A stretch of DNA of 64,000 nt, taken from assembly GCA_021399445.1 (NCBI GenBank), contig JAJTUQ010000004.1, positions 2,108,001 through 2,172,000 of the forward strand. The letters run 5' to 3'. Positions 47,567 through 59,515 of this stretch are shown in pieces; position 1 is the first letter of the stretch, and each line of letters begins with the position of its first letter. Source of the DNA: Xylogone sp. PMI_703. Lineage: Eukaryota; Ascomycota; Leotiomycetes. Made by a program: the position numbers and the translations under genes. The notes beneath the pieces were generated by a model that did not search any database, was not told where the DNA came from, and was given only the letters and a program-made list of their open reading frames with translations.

Positions 47567-48530
47567 TCAGATAGCAAATCCGGAATCCAAGATGAAATTT
47601 GCTCCTGTAACTGACTCAGATTTGACAAGTAAAATTATTTGGTCCGCAACATCCTGGAAGGGAAAGTTAGACAAATATTAGAATACACGGCAGAAAACTA
47701 CATACTCCAACCTCGGTCAGTGTTTTCAGCAAGGTTCTCTCCTTTGCCTGTTGGATTTTTTCTTCTGGCATTTCCGCAATCCAATTCTACATGGTAGGTT
47801 AACAGGTGATGGTAGTGAGATGGCTAAGGTGGCTTTAGAGGCATACCGTGCTCATAAACCCAGGAGATACACAGTTGACGCGGACAGATGGCGCCACTAC
47901 AACAGCCAACGATTTGCAAAGATGCAACTGAGCCGCCTTTGTAACCGAATAAGCCTGCAAGTCACAATTAAATACCTTTAGCCGCATATTTGTGGAGGCT
48001 GTAGGATTGCCGCTCACCATAGAACTTCCACTAGGTTTGACTCCAGCAACTGATGAAGTCATAATAAATGCACCCTTTGCTTGCTCAAGATGTTCCCGGC
48101 AGGCATGGAGGAGGAAGAGGTGGGATTTGACGTTCGCTGAAAAGCAATGATCCCACACGCTTTCATCGACATTTTGGTCGAGGTCCATGAAATCCACAAA
48201 TTTGGTCCATCCAGCATTTGATATAACGATATCAATTCTGCCAAAGGAAGCCAACGTTTCGCGAACCAATAAGTCGATTCCCTCTCGCCGACTTACATCT
48301 GCCTTGATCGCTCTACATTCCAATTTCTGTGCCGAGTTGTTGCCATCCGTATGGTGTTCTGAATAGATATTTCTTAGCTGTTGTATCGCATTATTCGCCC
48401 GCTCATCATTTGATGCATAATTTATAGCTACTCGTGCGCCAGCTTGGGCCAATCTCTCTGCCACGGCGAGTCCGAGACCGGATGTTCCAGCAGTCACGAT
48501 GGCCACAGAATCTTGAATCGAGAATGGCAT
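47567..48530 (-). CDS. short-chain dehydrogenase/reductase (classical, FabG-like)
   Basis: A 260-aa protein from four exons (48530-48018, 47954-47847, 47786-47712, 47653-47567), introns 58-63 bp. Length and order are those of a classical SDR: cofactor site VTAGTSGLG (Ala in place of the usual first Gly), VISNAGW, active-site Ser in IMTSSVAG, and AYSVTKAAQ at the start of exon 2. The PG motif (VSPGF) and the typical end SVTGANFILDSGFAI follow. Homology to 3-oxoacyl-ACP reductase/glucose dehydrogenase-like SDRs is general; the substrate is unknown. A CGG-N5-CCG site lies 121 bp upstream of the ATG, as in two other promoters of this cluster. Confidence 0.9.
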
Positions 48531-49125
48531 CTTGTGGAGGACAGAAGATAAATACGATCAAGGACTGCGTCAATAGCGTCTTATGAATTTCTCAGCGGGT
48601 CGCAGGTTCGAACTCTGAGGATTGAAGTTGGCAGTTGTTGCTAATGTCCACGGCAATTCCGTACCTCAACGGGACGATCCCGTCTTTACGGACTCCGCTC
48701 GTCGGCTTTTCAAGATATTCCATAAGAGCCGCTAAAGCCTTTACTATTGCATCAGACTTGTAGTATTGTCACTCCCAGCCTTGAATTGCATTTCAGTGCA
48801 CTACTACGAGTAATTGTCCTGCGACAAATTGACAAGCTCATACGTGGGTCTCTGTGAATACACTTACCTAACTGAGCTAGTTTAAGAATCTACGTGTAGT
48901 TGAAAGTATTTGTAGAAGCCGATTAAAACTAGGTACACAAATTCTATGGCCTTGCTGAAGCTTAATAAACACTTGTCGGAAGTCCTTAAAGGGTCTTCAC
49001 TAGCTTTTAGAAGGCTTTTACTAAAACGATTGCCGCAAAATATGATAATTCTAGCATTAACAAAACTATTTTACCACGTTCTCTGTAACCTGAGGGCAGT
49101 GCTGTTGGAACAGTATTCATGCTCC
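48531..49125. other. SDR promoter and aquaglyceroporin 3' region
   Basis: 595 bp, no other gene. Contains the CGG-N5-CCG site at 48651. Confidence 0.5.
48651..48661. promoter_or_regulatory. CGG-N5-CCG palindrome (candidate Zn2Cys6 site)
   Basis: CGG CAATT CCG, 121 bp upstream of the SDR ATG. Same spacing at 50465 and 55419. Confidence 0.45.
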
Positions 49126-50269
49126 TCAGTTGTTCTCCAAAGTATCCAGTAGTGAGAAATGCCGTGCTAACCCATCTTTTCCATCACTATGTGTCGCAAG
49201 ACCTTTAGCAATGTTAGCGATGCTATCCTTCATGACTAGTTCGTATAGAGATGTCCCAAACACGCTGGCCGGTATTGTAGTCAAGATTCCGATCCAGGAG
49301 TAGTGGCGGTATGTGAAAGCATCTCCACCAAAGAATATCGCAGCAACAATACGAGTACCTAGATCTCGGGCCATATTCGCGCTGATAGTGATATCCGCAA
49401 AACCCCAACTAAGGACACTTGTAATTAACTCATTTTGCCTGAAAAAAACGTCTGTTAAAGTGAAAAGCATCTTACATCATGACAGAAAATGCCATACCAA
49501 TGACAAAAGGTGCGCCTGTTGGACTGACAAACGGGTTTGCGGCGTCCAGTGTTGCCCAAATCACCAACGAAATGAAACTGCTGATGAAGAACTCGGTCAT
49601 GAATAGGTATCCCAAGTTTGTCTGATCTGCATTCGGGAAGGAGCAGAGAATGCTGCCCGGCCCACCATTAAAGTTAAATGATGTGACCCCCTCTGCAATC
49701 AGCTTTGCTTTTAGATCCCAGATTTGTTGCCTGTATTGTCCAACAACAAAAAGTCCTGCTAGAAATGAACCGAAGACTTGGGCAAATATATACTGAGGAA
49801 CCTTCCGCCATGGAAAACCTTTCCACAGAGCAAAACAAATCGTGATGGCCGGGTTGAAATGACCACCGGAAACTGGCGCACATATAAGAATGGCGAAAGC
49901 GATACCAACACCCAACGAGCAACCGATCTGGAAAATGGAGCCGAATGCTGAGTTGGTTCCATTTAAAATAAAGCTAGCAACGGCAGAGATGCCTGCGCAT
50001 CTGTTCCCTGCGTCAATTGCGTACACAAATGAGACGAAAGAGGAGCTATTGAGTTAGCCTCACACAAATATAAAGACCTCTAAAGCCTCTGCAACCATTT
50101 CCCTTATCCACATCGGTCTCCTCTGTTCAAAATCGAGTCTTTTTTGCGAGATTTGGGGTGGAGGTACAACATGCCGCGTGATGTGCCTTTGTAAGGCATT
50201 GGCGATACCAGTCTCTATGTCATGCATCTCGTATGGATGAGCTCCATTACTGGCTTTCTCGGACTGCAT
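49126..50269 (-). CDS. aquaglyceroporin (MIP family, YFL054-like)
   Basis: A 337-aa protein from three exons (50269-50064, 50000-49476, 49408-49126), introns 63 and 67 bp. A cytosolic N-tail ending KRLDFEQRRPMWIREMVAE leads to six helices. The first pore loop is GGHFNPAITICFA (canonical NPA). The second reads WGFADITISANMARDLGTR: NMA replaces NPA, followed by the Arg of the selectivity filter. The junctions rebuild FIFVCAGISAVASF and MIWGFADIT, both family blocks. Related fungal channels conduct glycerol, other small polyols and water in the plasma membrane. It shares a 663-bp divergent promoter with a GMC oxidase, so uptake or release of a small alcohol for that enzyme is a natural guess. 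Confidence 0.92.
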
Positions 50270-50932
50270 TGTTACAGATGTGCTAGAATGATATGATTCA
50301 AGAACTAAAAGGGTATTTCATGATGTATTGAGTGTAAGAGAGAGAGTATTTCGACTTTTGTTCGTAGCCCCAATAAATACTGCAGTTTTCTGCACACGAC
50401 CATGTTGAGAACCAGCTGATGTGAGCTAGTCAGCCTCTCATCCATGGGCCCCTTGAATCACCTGCGGATATCCCGCTTCTCAGGCCACCGAGCGTGACAT
50501 CTCTTGTCCTATGTGACTCGAGCTTCCAAGTATTTAACTCGGCTTCCATTGTCATTTCGGATGGACAATATCAGGCCATGCGAACGGGTCTTCCGTCAGC
50601 AGCAACTAACTGAATTTGGAGGTTTGGCACTGACGGAGACCTTCTATCGATTTACAACCGCGTGGCTGCTCTACGGTATTTCCATTTCCCCGCGTTTCTA
50701 CCCCATGGGGATATCCGTTCATGCCAGTGGGAGAACGGGTCCGATTCCACTCCTTATGGACTTGAACAAATCGCCACGGGACGCATCAAGGAAATTTGTC
50801 TATTCAGATGTAGACGATATAATGGTCTCTAAATGTCTGTATCATCATCTGAACTGAGTGTACCAAATTATTCAAACGGTTGAACATTTTACTATTCGTA
50901 TAGCTACATCTTCTCACTAACTCTCGACAAGC
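50270..50932. promoter_or_regulatory. shared divergent promoter, aquaglyceroporin and GMC oxidase
   Basis: 663 bp between two divergent starts. Contains CGG-N5-CCG at 50465-50475. A plus-strand frame here starts at TTG and is not accepted as a gene. Confidence 0.5.
50465..50475. promoter_or_regulatory. CGG-N5-CCG palindrome (candidate Zn2Cys6 site)
   Basis: CGG ATATC CCG, 195 bp upstream of the aquaglyceroporin ATG and 458 bp upstream of the GMC ATG. Confidence 0.45.
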
Positions 50933-52968
50933 ATGCCGGTGACCAATCATATACAAAACGAGGAGTACGATGTAATCATTGCTGGAGGTACTCACGGTAC
51001 TCCTTATTTCACCGTTCGTCAAGCTGACTTAGACAAGGTGGAACAGCTGCCTGCGTGATTGCCGGACGGCTTGCGAGTGCCGATCCTTCTTTATCAATTC
51101 TCGTGATAGAAGAAGGCAGAAACAACTACAAGGACCCTACAATCCGCAACCCTGTCGTCTTCCTTTCACATCTCTCACCTGGATCGAAGACAGCAAAATT
51201 TTATAAAGCGAAACCTTCCGAGGATGTTCTAGGTCGGGAGGTAATTGTCCCCACCGGAAATGTACTTGGCGGTGGAAGTTCTATAAATTTTATGTTGTAC
51301 ACGAGAGCTCAGGGCATAGATTTTGACTCGTGGAAATCAGAGGGCTGGTACAGCGATGACATGCTGCCCTTCCTGAATAAAGTTGGTGGTACCAATTCTA
51401 CATGCCGTTAATTGTGAATATACTAATAGTGCTCCAGATTGAGTCGTATCATTACGACAGCAAAGATATTGACCCGTCAAAACACGGCTACGAAGGCCCC
51501 GTCCATATCACCAAGGGCTTTCGCGCAAAAGATGCCGAGGATGAATGGATGAAGGTCATTAACTTGATGGGTGAGCGCGAAATAACCGACATGCAGGATC
51601 TCAAGGCATGTAGTGGATGGTCTCGATGGGCTCGGTATGTCTCTCCCGATGGTCTTCGTCAAGACGCCGCCCACTGCTACGTTCATCCCCTCATACGAAG
51701 CGGTTCTTACCCAAAACTGCACATCTTGGTTGAAACTCAGGTTCAAAGAGTCATTTTTGATGAGAGGAAGAGAGCAACAGGTGTAGAGATCGTGCCAAAT
51801 CCGAAATTCGTCATAAATACGCCACTCGTCCAAGAAACGACGCCTTCGAGGACTGTGAGAGCTAGAAAGCTAGTCGTTGTCTCGTGCGGGTCGCTTGGAT
51901 CGCCCGTCTTGCTTGAGAGATCCGGGATTGGAGCGTCAGAGACTCTTGATAAAATAGGGGTCCCAGTGATCTCTGACCTGCCCGGAGTCGGGGAAAATCT
52001 ACAAGACCACCATCTTCTCCTCTACCCCTACAAGTCTAGTCTTGGGCCAGGAGAAACTATCGATGGTGTTTTGAGCGGCCGAGTGAGTGAAGCTGAAGCT
52101 ATAAGCAAAGAGAACCCTCAGCGGTCCTGGAACGCAGGAGACATTTCTTCCAAGCTAAGGCCAACGCAGCGAGAAGTGGATCTGATTGGTGGAGAGTTCA
52201 AAGAACTGTATGATTGTGACTATAGGGATCAGGTGGAAAAACCTCTTATCTTGTGTGCCGTGCACAACGGTTTCTTTGGTGATCATTCTCTCATCCCCGA
52301 GGGTCAGTACATGACTGTGGCAACATACAGCGCTTACCCGTACTCCCGAGGGTCAATCCACGCTGGCGGAAAGACGGTGGATAGCCCGCCAGATCTTGAT
52401 ACGGGGTTCCTCAATCGTGAGGTCGATGTCACCATGTTAGTCTGGGCATATAAAAAGTCGAGAGAGATAATGCGAAGGACAAGCTATTATCGAGGAGAAC
52501 TCCAAATCAATCATCCCGAGTTCTCGGTAGATAGCAGAGCAGCTTTGACAACTCTCGAGCAAGCTTACGGAGGAAAGAATATTGAAGCTCTTGAGAACCT
52601 TGAGTATAGCAAAGAAGATGATGCCCACATTGCGCATCATATAAGGCAGCATGTTGCCACGACCTGGCATAGTTTGGGCACGTGTGCAATGAAGCCTCGA
52701 GAGAACGGTGGCGTCGTCAACAAATACCTTGATGTGCATGGTGTTAGTGGCTTGAAAGTAGCAGGTGAGAGCAATACCCTATGATCTTCTCACTGAGTAT
52801 GTAGTAATAATTTCCTTGGCAGATCTCTCAATAGCTCCAGAGAATGTAGGAGCAAATACCTGTAATACGGCGTTGGCAATTGGTGAAAAAGCGGCTGATA
52901 TTATCGCCAAAGAACTGGGACTCTACTCCAGTGGATTTGATAGAGAATTTCGGCAGCTCAAATTGTGA
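50933..52968 (+). CDS. GMC oxidoreductase, alcohol oxidase-like
   Basis: A 623-aa protein from four exons (50933-50987, 51038-51381, 51438-52764, 52823-52968). The FAD site is assembled across the first intron: EEYDVIIAGGGTAACVIAG. The GMC signature regions are VLGGGSSINFMLYTRA and SCGSLGSPVLLERSGIG. The active-site His is in TTWHSLGTCAMKP, and the C-terminus ends DLSIAPENVGANTCNTALAI, the form seen in fungal alcohol (methanol-type) oxidases rather than glucose oxidases. No signal peptide, so intracellular, perhaps peroxisomal, although the end RQLKL is not a clear PTS1. It would oxidise a primary alcohol to an aldehyde with release of H2O2. Divergent from the aquaglyceroporin. Confidence 0.92.
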
Positions 52969-53685
52969 ACTGCGTGCCAACCTTTACGGCTACCTTTTGG
53001 CTGAGTCAAGGTGCTTGAATAACATATGTTCTCTCGATTATCTTGTATTTCTTTTTCTCCAGCCTTCATATAGCCAATACTGCAAAATGTTGCACAGAAA
53101 TTCCACTGCCAAGTTGTCTTCAATTCAGTCCGAGAATAGCGGAAGAGTATGCCAGTATCATAATATATTCCATAAGTCAAGGAGAGAAACAAGAGACTGT
53201 ATCATTGATAAGAAATTTGATCCCTCAGCATAAAATACAATCTTAAAGGGCTACAGAATGGAGACCTTCTATTTCAACAAAGACCCGTCCGTCTTTAGGA
53301 GTTACATCCATTTAACAGATTAGTTAACTTGATGTAACTCATCAATTTATTATAGCAAAATCCTGGCATTGAACATCATAAGCAGCTGTGGAGGAGTTCG
53401 AGGCTGGGTGCCTCACCTCACAACTTTTCCTGGTGCATGAGTGGTTCTGAGTTCAGCAGATAAAGAGTAGAGCTTGGAAAAGATTGTTATTTGTCGAATT
53501 TACTGAACTGTTCAAGGGACAGCATCGATCATAATTTACACATGAAAAGAGTGATAGGGTGTGAGTTTTGTGTGAACGTCATGCAATGAGCCCGAAACTC
53601 TCCCGATACTATCAATCGACAGTAAAAACTAACAGTAATCATCGCCTTCAATAATTGAGCATCACACATCCATCAACACTGCTCC
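52969..53685. other. convergent intergenic region
   Basis: 717 bp between the GMC and HisD-like 3' ends. Only short frames. Confidence 0.5.
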
Positions 53686-55076
53686 TCATGCGTATACTTC
53701 TTTTGCGTTATCAATCCAGGAGAATGAGTCTTGTAGATAATTCGCCGCTCTGAGATCCCCAGATCGCGCGTGAGCTTCAAAATTCTCCGCCCTCGCAGCT
53801 CGGCCACATAGTCGCCCAAGTTCACCACTTGCCTTTTCGCTCACAACCTCCTGGTACGTGCAGGTTTTCAGAAACTTACCTACCCAAAGCCCACCACTGT
53901 AACGGGCGCCTTTTCTGGTCGGCAGGACATGATTAGTCCCAATGCACTAAAAGTTCTCTTAGTATATCACAAATACGTTAAAGAATATAATCACACGCAG
54001 CATACCTTGTCACCGTAGCTTACACAGGTCTTCTCCCCAAGAAATAGAGCGCCGTACTGCTTCATCTTCTCTAAAGCTTCTCGAGGCTTTTTTGTAAGAA
54101 TTTGAACATGTTCCGATGCATAGGTGTCAGCCAATTTGTACGCTTCATCTAGATTATCAACGACAATCACTTCGCCGTGATCTCTCCAACTTACAGCAGC
54201 GAGCGCTTTGGTCGACAAGTGTTCCAGACACTTATCAACATACCGTAGCGTTCTCTCAGCAACAGCCTGGGAAGTTGTGATAAGCACGGCAGGAGTGTCT
54301 AGACCGTGCTCAGCTTGAGAAACTAGATCAGTTGCGATAGTCAAAGGATCAGCGTTCTCATCTGCCACCACCAGGGTCTCCGTCGGACCTGCGACGATAT
54401 CGATACCAACAAGTCCATACAACTGTCTTTTGGCTTCTGCAACAAAGGCATTACCTGGTCCAGCAATGAAATCCACCTTGGCCACAGTCTCGGTCCCTAA
54501 AGCCATCGCGGCTACGGCTTGAACTCCACCCAAGACATATATTTCATCACATCCAGCTAGGTACATGGCCGCAATAGTAGCGTTAGGAATCTTGCCACCA
54601 ATAGGAGGAGTACACCCAATGACATGTTTTACACCAGCTACCTTTGCTGTCACAATCGTCATGTGCGCCGACGCAAGGAGCGGGTAGCGCCCCCCAGGGA
54701 TATACGCTCCAACCCTTTCAATAGGAATGTTCTTTTGTCCAAGAAATACTCCAGGCTCACTTTCAATCTCGAAATCACGGATGCTTTCTCGCTGAGCCTG
54801 CGCGAATCTTCTCACATTTCCCTGGACTGTTTTAATATCTGAGATAGTTTGTGGATCGACCGCCGAAATGATCTGATCGATTTGTGTTGGTGAGAGTTTG
54901 AAAGAGTCTGGCTCCCATTTATCGAATTTTTGGCTGTACATGCGGACAGCAGCATCTCCGTTCGCAGAGATATCACCGATAATGTTCTTCACAATAAGTG
55001 GGACGTCCACATTGCTAGGTGGTGTCGCGTTCTCTGAGCCTGGCACAGAAGGGATCTTGAGATGTCTTGGGGCCAT
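53686..55076 (-). CDS. stand-alone histidinol dehydrogenase-like enzyme (HisD/HpsN type)
   Basis: A 443-aa protein from two exons (55076-54006, 53946-53686) with a 59-bp intron. The start MAPRHLKIPSV is the first ATG; the longer frame begins only at TTG. HisD-family marks: VGAYIPGGRYPLLASAHM, DFIAGPGNAFVAEAKRQL, DIVAGPTETLVVAD, SQAEHGLDTPAV and TYASEHVQI, with GTNHVLPTRKGARYSGGLWV just after the intron. The zinc-binding Gln/His (SQAEHG) and Asp/His positions appear intact. Ascomycete histidine synthesis normally uses the HisD domain of trifunctional HIS4. A single-domain copy is therefore probably a catabolic NAD-dependent dehydrogenase, like bacterial HpsN for dihydroxypropanesulfonate. Divergent from a tautomerase across 483 bp. 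Confidence 0.9.
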
Positions 55077-55559
55077 TTCGGAGAGTATCTTAAAAAGCTG
55101 AAAGTTCAAAAAATAATGACTATCGCGTTTTATTTTAAATGAGAACCAGTTTTGTCACGAGGAATATAATCAAGAACTCAATATATTTGATCTGTTATAT
55201 ACGTATTGATACAGTTCACATATAGTAACTAACTAATAGAGGTGATGTCTCGTAAAGATTTCCGCCTCGTAAATCCCAGCAAAGATATATTTTTCACATA
55301 ATCATCTCTATTTCCTTCCACATATTGAACGGAAAGGAAAATAAGCAGCACACAGAGACGGAAGAGACCGGCCGAAGTTCAATTACAAATCTTCTGGCGT
55401 TTTCTGATGTCTCCGTAGCGGGAAAGCCGACAATCTAGGCCCGTCAAACGGAGTGACCCGTCTTCACTACTACCACGCTTTTCTTTTTCTTGCCCGCCGT
55501 ACTCGCAGTGTCTGGCCAAATCTGTATCTACCTGGAAATAGTCTGTGTCAATTTTCAAA
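55077..55559. promoter_or_regulatory. shared divergent promoter, HisD-like and tautomerase A
   Basis: 483 bp between two divergent starts, with CGG-N5-CCG at 55419-55429. Confidence 0.5.
55419..55429. promoter_or_regulatory. CGG-N5-CCG palindrome (candidate Zn2Cys6 site)
   Basis: CGG GAAAG CCG, 131 bp upstream of the tautomerase A ATG and 343 bp upstream of the HisD-like ATG. Confidence 0.45.
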
Positions 55560-56263
55560 ATGCCATTGTATGAAGTTGAGTATTCCATCCCATTAAGCAA
55601 AGCGGAACGGGATGAAATCGCCCAGGCAATCACACACATTCATACAAGAAGGTTCTCCACACCAAGTCTTTTCGTCAACGTCAGATTCACTGATGTCAGA
55701 GAGCATTTCATGTATGTCGCTGGAAAGCAGGTAAGCTAATCCCCCCCTACGATCGTAATCAGAGGGAGTTTAGTTGATCCTCGTGATTTCACATCCCTAA
55801 TCAATGCATTCAATATAGCGTACAATCAACCGTGTAATAGCAGTTGTCCGAGCTGGAGGGCCTCGAACGGTGGATGGGTTTGGTGAACTAGCGGAGCAAA
55901 TTATTCAAGCTTGGGATCGCATTATCAACGACGGCAAGAAAGGGCATGGCGTCAAAGAGTTGAAGGTGGTTTCGATCCTAGGTTCCATTTCTGCGGGATT
56001 TGAGAGTGGTTTCCTCCTTCCGGCGGTGAGTCTGATTCCAAACCCTGTTAAACTTCTAAAATAGCTTGTTTATTCGATGCTTTGTGAAATCTATAATTCG
56101 CTGTGCTAAAAATTTCTAGGCTGGAGGTGATGCCTCTTGGCTAAATGATAATCGGTCTGAATTTGAAAAATTGGCAAGCCAAGGAGATCAGGACTTTGTT
56201 GAACTTTTGCATGAGATGCAAAATAGGGAGGATTTAGTGCAGGCCTTGGGAAGAAGCACATAG
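55560..56263 (+). CDS. tautomerase A (cis-CaaD/Tautomerase_3 family)
   Basis: A 173-aa protein from three exons (55560-55730, 55819-56025, 56120-56263). MPLYEVEYSIPLS gives the catalytic N-terminal proline (Pro1 after Met removal) of the tautomerase superfamily. The long form (>140 aa) with FVNVRFTDV, an Arg-containing strand RTINRVIAVVRAGG and ISAGFESGFLLP fits the fungal Tautomerase_3/cis-3-chloroacrylate dehalogenase-like group. Such enzymes isomerise keto-enols or hydrate unsaturated acids. A paralogue lies at 59516. No targeting signal, cytosolic. The gene is head-to-head with the HisD-like dehydrogenase, suggesting one pathway. Confidence 0.88.
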
Positions 56264-56808
56264 GGAGTACTACTTGCTGCCGAAAACAGGTATATAGGCC
56301 AATAAATCTCATCGATTACTATTAAATGGATCGTGGCCATTTAAATTCCGAACCTGGATGCACAATTTGACGTAGCTCACAATAGCTGAACAAACCATGC
56401 GTCTTAGCGTGGGAGGTGGATAAGAATTTTGAACTATATAGTTTAACATTAAACATAGTGCTATGGCAGAATTGTTTCAGATTGTTATTAATCTAGAATT
56501 TCACAGTGCGAACTGCATAACAAGAAAACAGGAAGTTATATTTACTCGGGGCAGATAAATCCAAAATGTTTAATTGAATTTTGGCTTTCTTAGCTACAGT
56601 AAAACTGTACCCAACTCAAATACGTAGAGAATAGGTGGGTACAATTTTTTAAGGCCTTAAAAATTCATAATTTATTTGGCAAGTGCTTAATGAAGGTTAA
56701 TAATTAACCAAATTCTGTATCGAAATATTCTGTAATTCTCGGTCGACGTATCTCCGATTTCATATGAGCGGGAATAATTTCAGAATGATTTCGTATAATA
56801 AGTAACAT
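56264..56808. other. convergent intergenic region
   Basis: 545 bp, strongly AT-rich, no gene. Confidence 0.5.
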
Positions 56809-58418
56809 TCACAGTTTTTCGATCCTTTGTTCTTCTTCTTTTTCGAAGGAAAGGGCGCCTGCTTCTCTCTTGCTGATACGACGAGCGTTAGAGACAACAG
56901 AGAATATGCTTTTGCTTTCCCTGAAAGCTAGATCGATCTCCTCCAAGTTGCGTCCCACAGTCTCTGGGAAGAGAAAAAAGACAGATATAGGGATCAAGCT
57001 TGAAACAACCACAAAAACAATCCAATAACGGGGTCCGATTTGGTCAAACGCAACCGGAGTCACCATAGTAATGGTAAAATTCCTGTCATTATTAGCACAT
57101 TAACAGTCGGTTAATTGAGAGGAGAATACCAAAGCCAATGATTCGCTGTGGAGATGGCAACCATAGGGACACGCAGGCGAATTGGTGCGATTTCTGTGCA
57201 ATAAAGGTAATTGACTCCTAAGAAGCCAATAGGCACGAAAAAATTGAATAGAAAAATAAAAAAGACGGATGCAATAGATGCAGAATGGTTTGTCGAAGGC
57301 ATACTGGTCGCTACAGCCAAGGCTACCATGGACGAGCATACACCAGCACCACTAATCATAAACAGTGGCCTACGACCAACCCTGTCAACCGTGAAGAAGG
57401 AGACTAGGCCAGAAAGCATCTTCCAGGTCAGAGTAGATGCTGTTAATATCTTGGATGTTCGTACATCTAATTTCAAGTTTTGAAAGATAGTGTTGCCGTA
57501 TATGGCGACCACGGTACTCCCACTCATCTCCTGGAAGAATTGTAGAAGACAGCATATTCCAAGACGGAACAAAAGTTTTTCGTCCCCAAGTTTGAATAGG
57601 TCTTTGAATGCGGAAGCGCCGGATTGAGTCTCCTCTAGAGACTGTTCAATGCCATAAATTTCGGATAATAGTTCTGGCGCATCGATTTCGAGATCCTTAA
57701 GCTTTGCGAGACATATGATGGCTTCCTCTCTACGACCGACACGGATAAGCCATCTAGGAGATTCGGGAAGTAGAAATATAAACCCTAGAATGGGTATGCA
57801 GAATAGAGAAGGGATTGCCAGCACAGCTCTCCATTGCACAGCGCTATTGTCAACCCGCAGCAGGCCAAAGCTAGCCCACGATGTAATGGTATATCCGAGG
57901 CTGATAAATGTACCAACAAGACAGACATTGGATCCCCGATACTTGGCTGGTGAGCACTCCGATTGCCAAACTGGAACTGTGGCGCTGGAACCGCCGACAC
58001 CAAACCCCAGCAGAAGACGTCCGACAATAAACTGTGGTAGTCCAAAAGCAGTGACTTCAAGTATCTGGCCAACCAGAGAAATAAGAGCAGAAGCAAAGAT
58101 AACTTTGCGACGTCCAAATATATCACCAAGAGGCGCGCACGCTAGAGCACCGAAAAGGCCGCCGATAGTGAACATTGCGACAACAGCCCCTTGGAGAGTG
58201 GAGTGCTGACTCTTGGTTGACCCAGTGACATGTACTGTGTCGATTTGAGGAAAGACTGCCGTCCAATTGTGAATGGTGAGGAGGTTTCCAATGCTTGCAG
58301 AGCTGTAGCCATAGAGGACATATGAGGGACACATGATCAGCCCAATCATTAGAGCTCTCAAAGTTGACCCTCGGCATCCCCACAAGAATGATTTTGTATT
58401 CGACATGATTTGGACCAT
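56809..58418 (-). CDS. MFS sugar porter
   Basis: A 520-aa protein from two exons (58418-57130, 57082-56809) with a 47-bp intron. Sugar-porter (SP) family fingerprints: LGDIFGRRKVIFASALI (motif A), VGRLLLGFGVGGSSATVPVW, QSECSPAKYRG (the usual PESPR partner region), FLLPESPRWLI, LQFFQEMSGSTVVAIYG, TVDRVGRRPLF, and in exon 2 FFLFPETVGRNLEEID. Twelve helices are expected in the plasma membrane. Two ATGs (58418 and 58405) lie close together. In many SP proteins the Q-Q-x-x-G motif of helix 7 binds sugar; here FFQEMSG replaces QQ with FQ, which may signal a non-hexose substrate. It is flanked by the two tautomerase genes. Confidence 0.92.
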
Positions 58419-59515
58419 ATATTTTAATAAAGGGGCGTATAAATTAGAGGTTTTGTTCGACTGAGAACAGGCAAGAAGAGCAGTATATATAAGAGCGAAG
58501 ACCTTAACTTCAACAGAAGCATAATGAAGCAAGGTGAGCTCCACTTTTGGCTATGAGCCTTGCCCCACGGGGAAATTATTTCTCTCCACAATTCAGTTAG
58601 GAGTATATGCAGCTTGAGAAATAGAAGAAGGTATTGGTGGGGACCTGCATGGCGAGAGCAGCCATGGATCCGAACGCAGGACGGCTGAAAAAAATAGAGA
58701 GCGACATCGCTGCGCAGCAAAGTGGCTTGATAAAAATTTGCGATTTAGAATGTGTTATCAGTAAGAGATGAAGTGTTGTTACATATCCGCTGTTTGAAGT
58801 TGTGAACTTAGCTATGATGCTTAAATATTCGTATATTTGACTTGGCAGCGTATACTATGGAGTGAATGATGGTTGACTGTTGAATACACTCACGCGTGAT
58901 GTTTCTATTGTAATTCAGACTTCAGTATTTTCAGTCGTTCGGAGAAGCTCGGAATCAACGGGGCAGGATGCTCTTAGGGTGAATGAAACGGAAGGCTTTG
59001 CTCTCCTAAGATCTTCTAACTGGGGTTGGACAAGGAATAGGTCAGTACCAAGATGCGAATCCGTGTTGTTGTCTCTGCGCCAAAGGATCATTCTTCTCAT
59101 CCCACTTTTGGTACCCATAGAGCGATATCAAGCCATTGTCGTCTGCAACTAGAGTTCTAGTCCTCCATGGGATTTCTGTAGTGTCATGAGCCTTTCGCTT
59201 GACATCTCCGAGCAAGTTAATCATAGTTATTATCTTATGACCAATCATCTCCTATCTATGCTAATTCTGTTACAGTCTACATTCTCTGGTTTATTCTCAT
59301 CCTAACGGCGGAAGCCGAATCCACTCCACTTGTCTTGTCCCCGATAGTTTCCTAGACATCCACTAATAAATGGCAGTTTCCTAAGCTGAACTAGCTATAC
59401 TGTAGTAAGGCACATACTATATAAAAAGACACTGGTCTGTCAGTTCCTCTCGGCTTTGAGGTTATGCTGAGTATTCCAAATATCTATGAACCTTTTCTGA
59501 CATTACAATATCAAA
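58419..59515. other. divergent intergenic region
   Basis: 1.1 kb between the sugar porter and tautomerase B starts. No gene supported. CGG triplets are present but not with N5 spacing. Confidence 0.5.

Noticed and set aside
50504..50857. 117-codon plus-strand frame in the aquaglyceroporin/GMC promoter
   Set aside because: TTG start, no domain, lies in a short divergent promoter.
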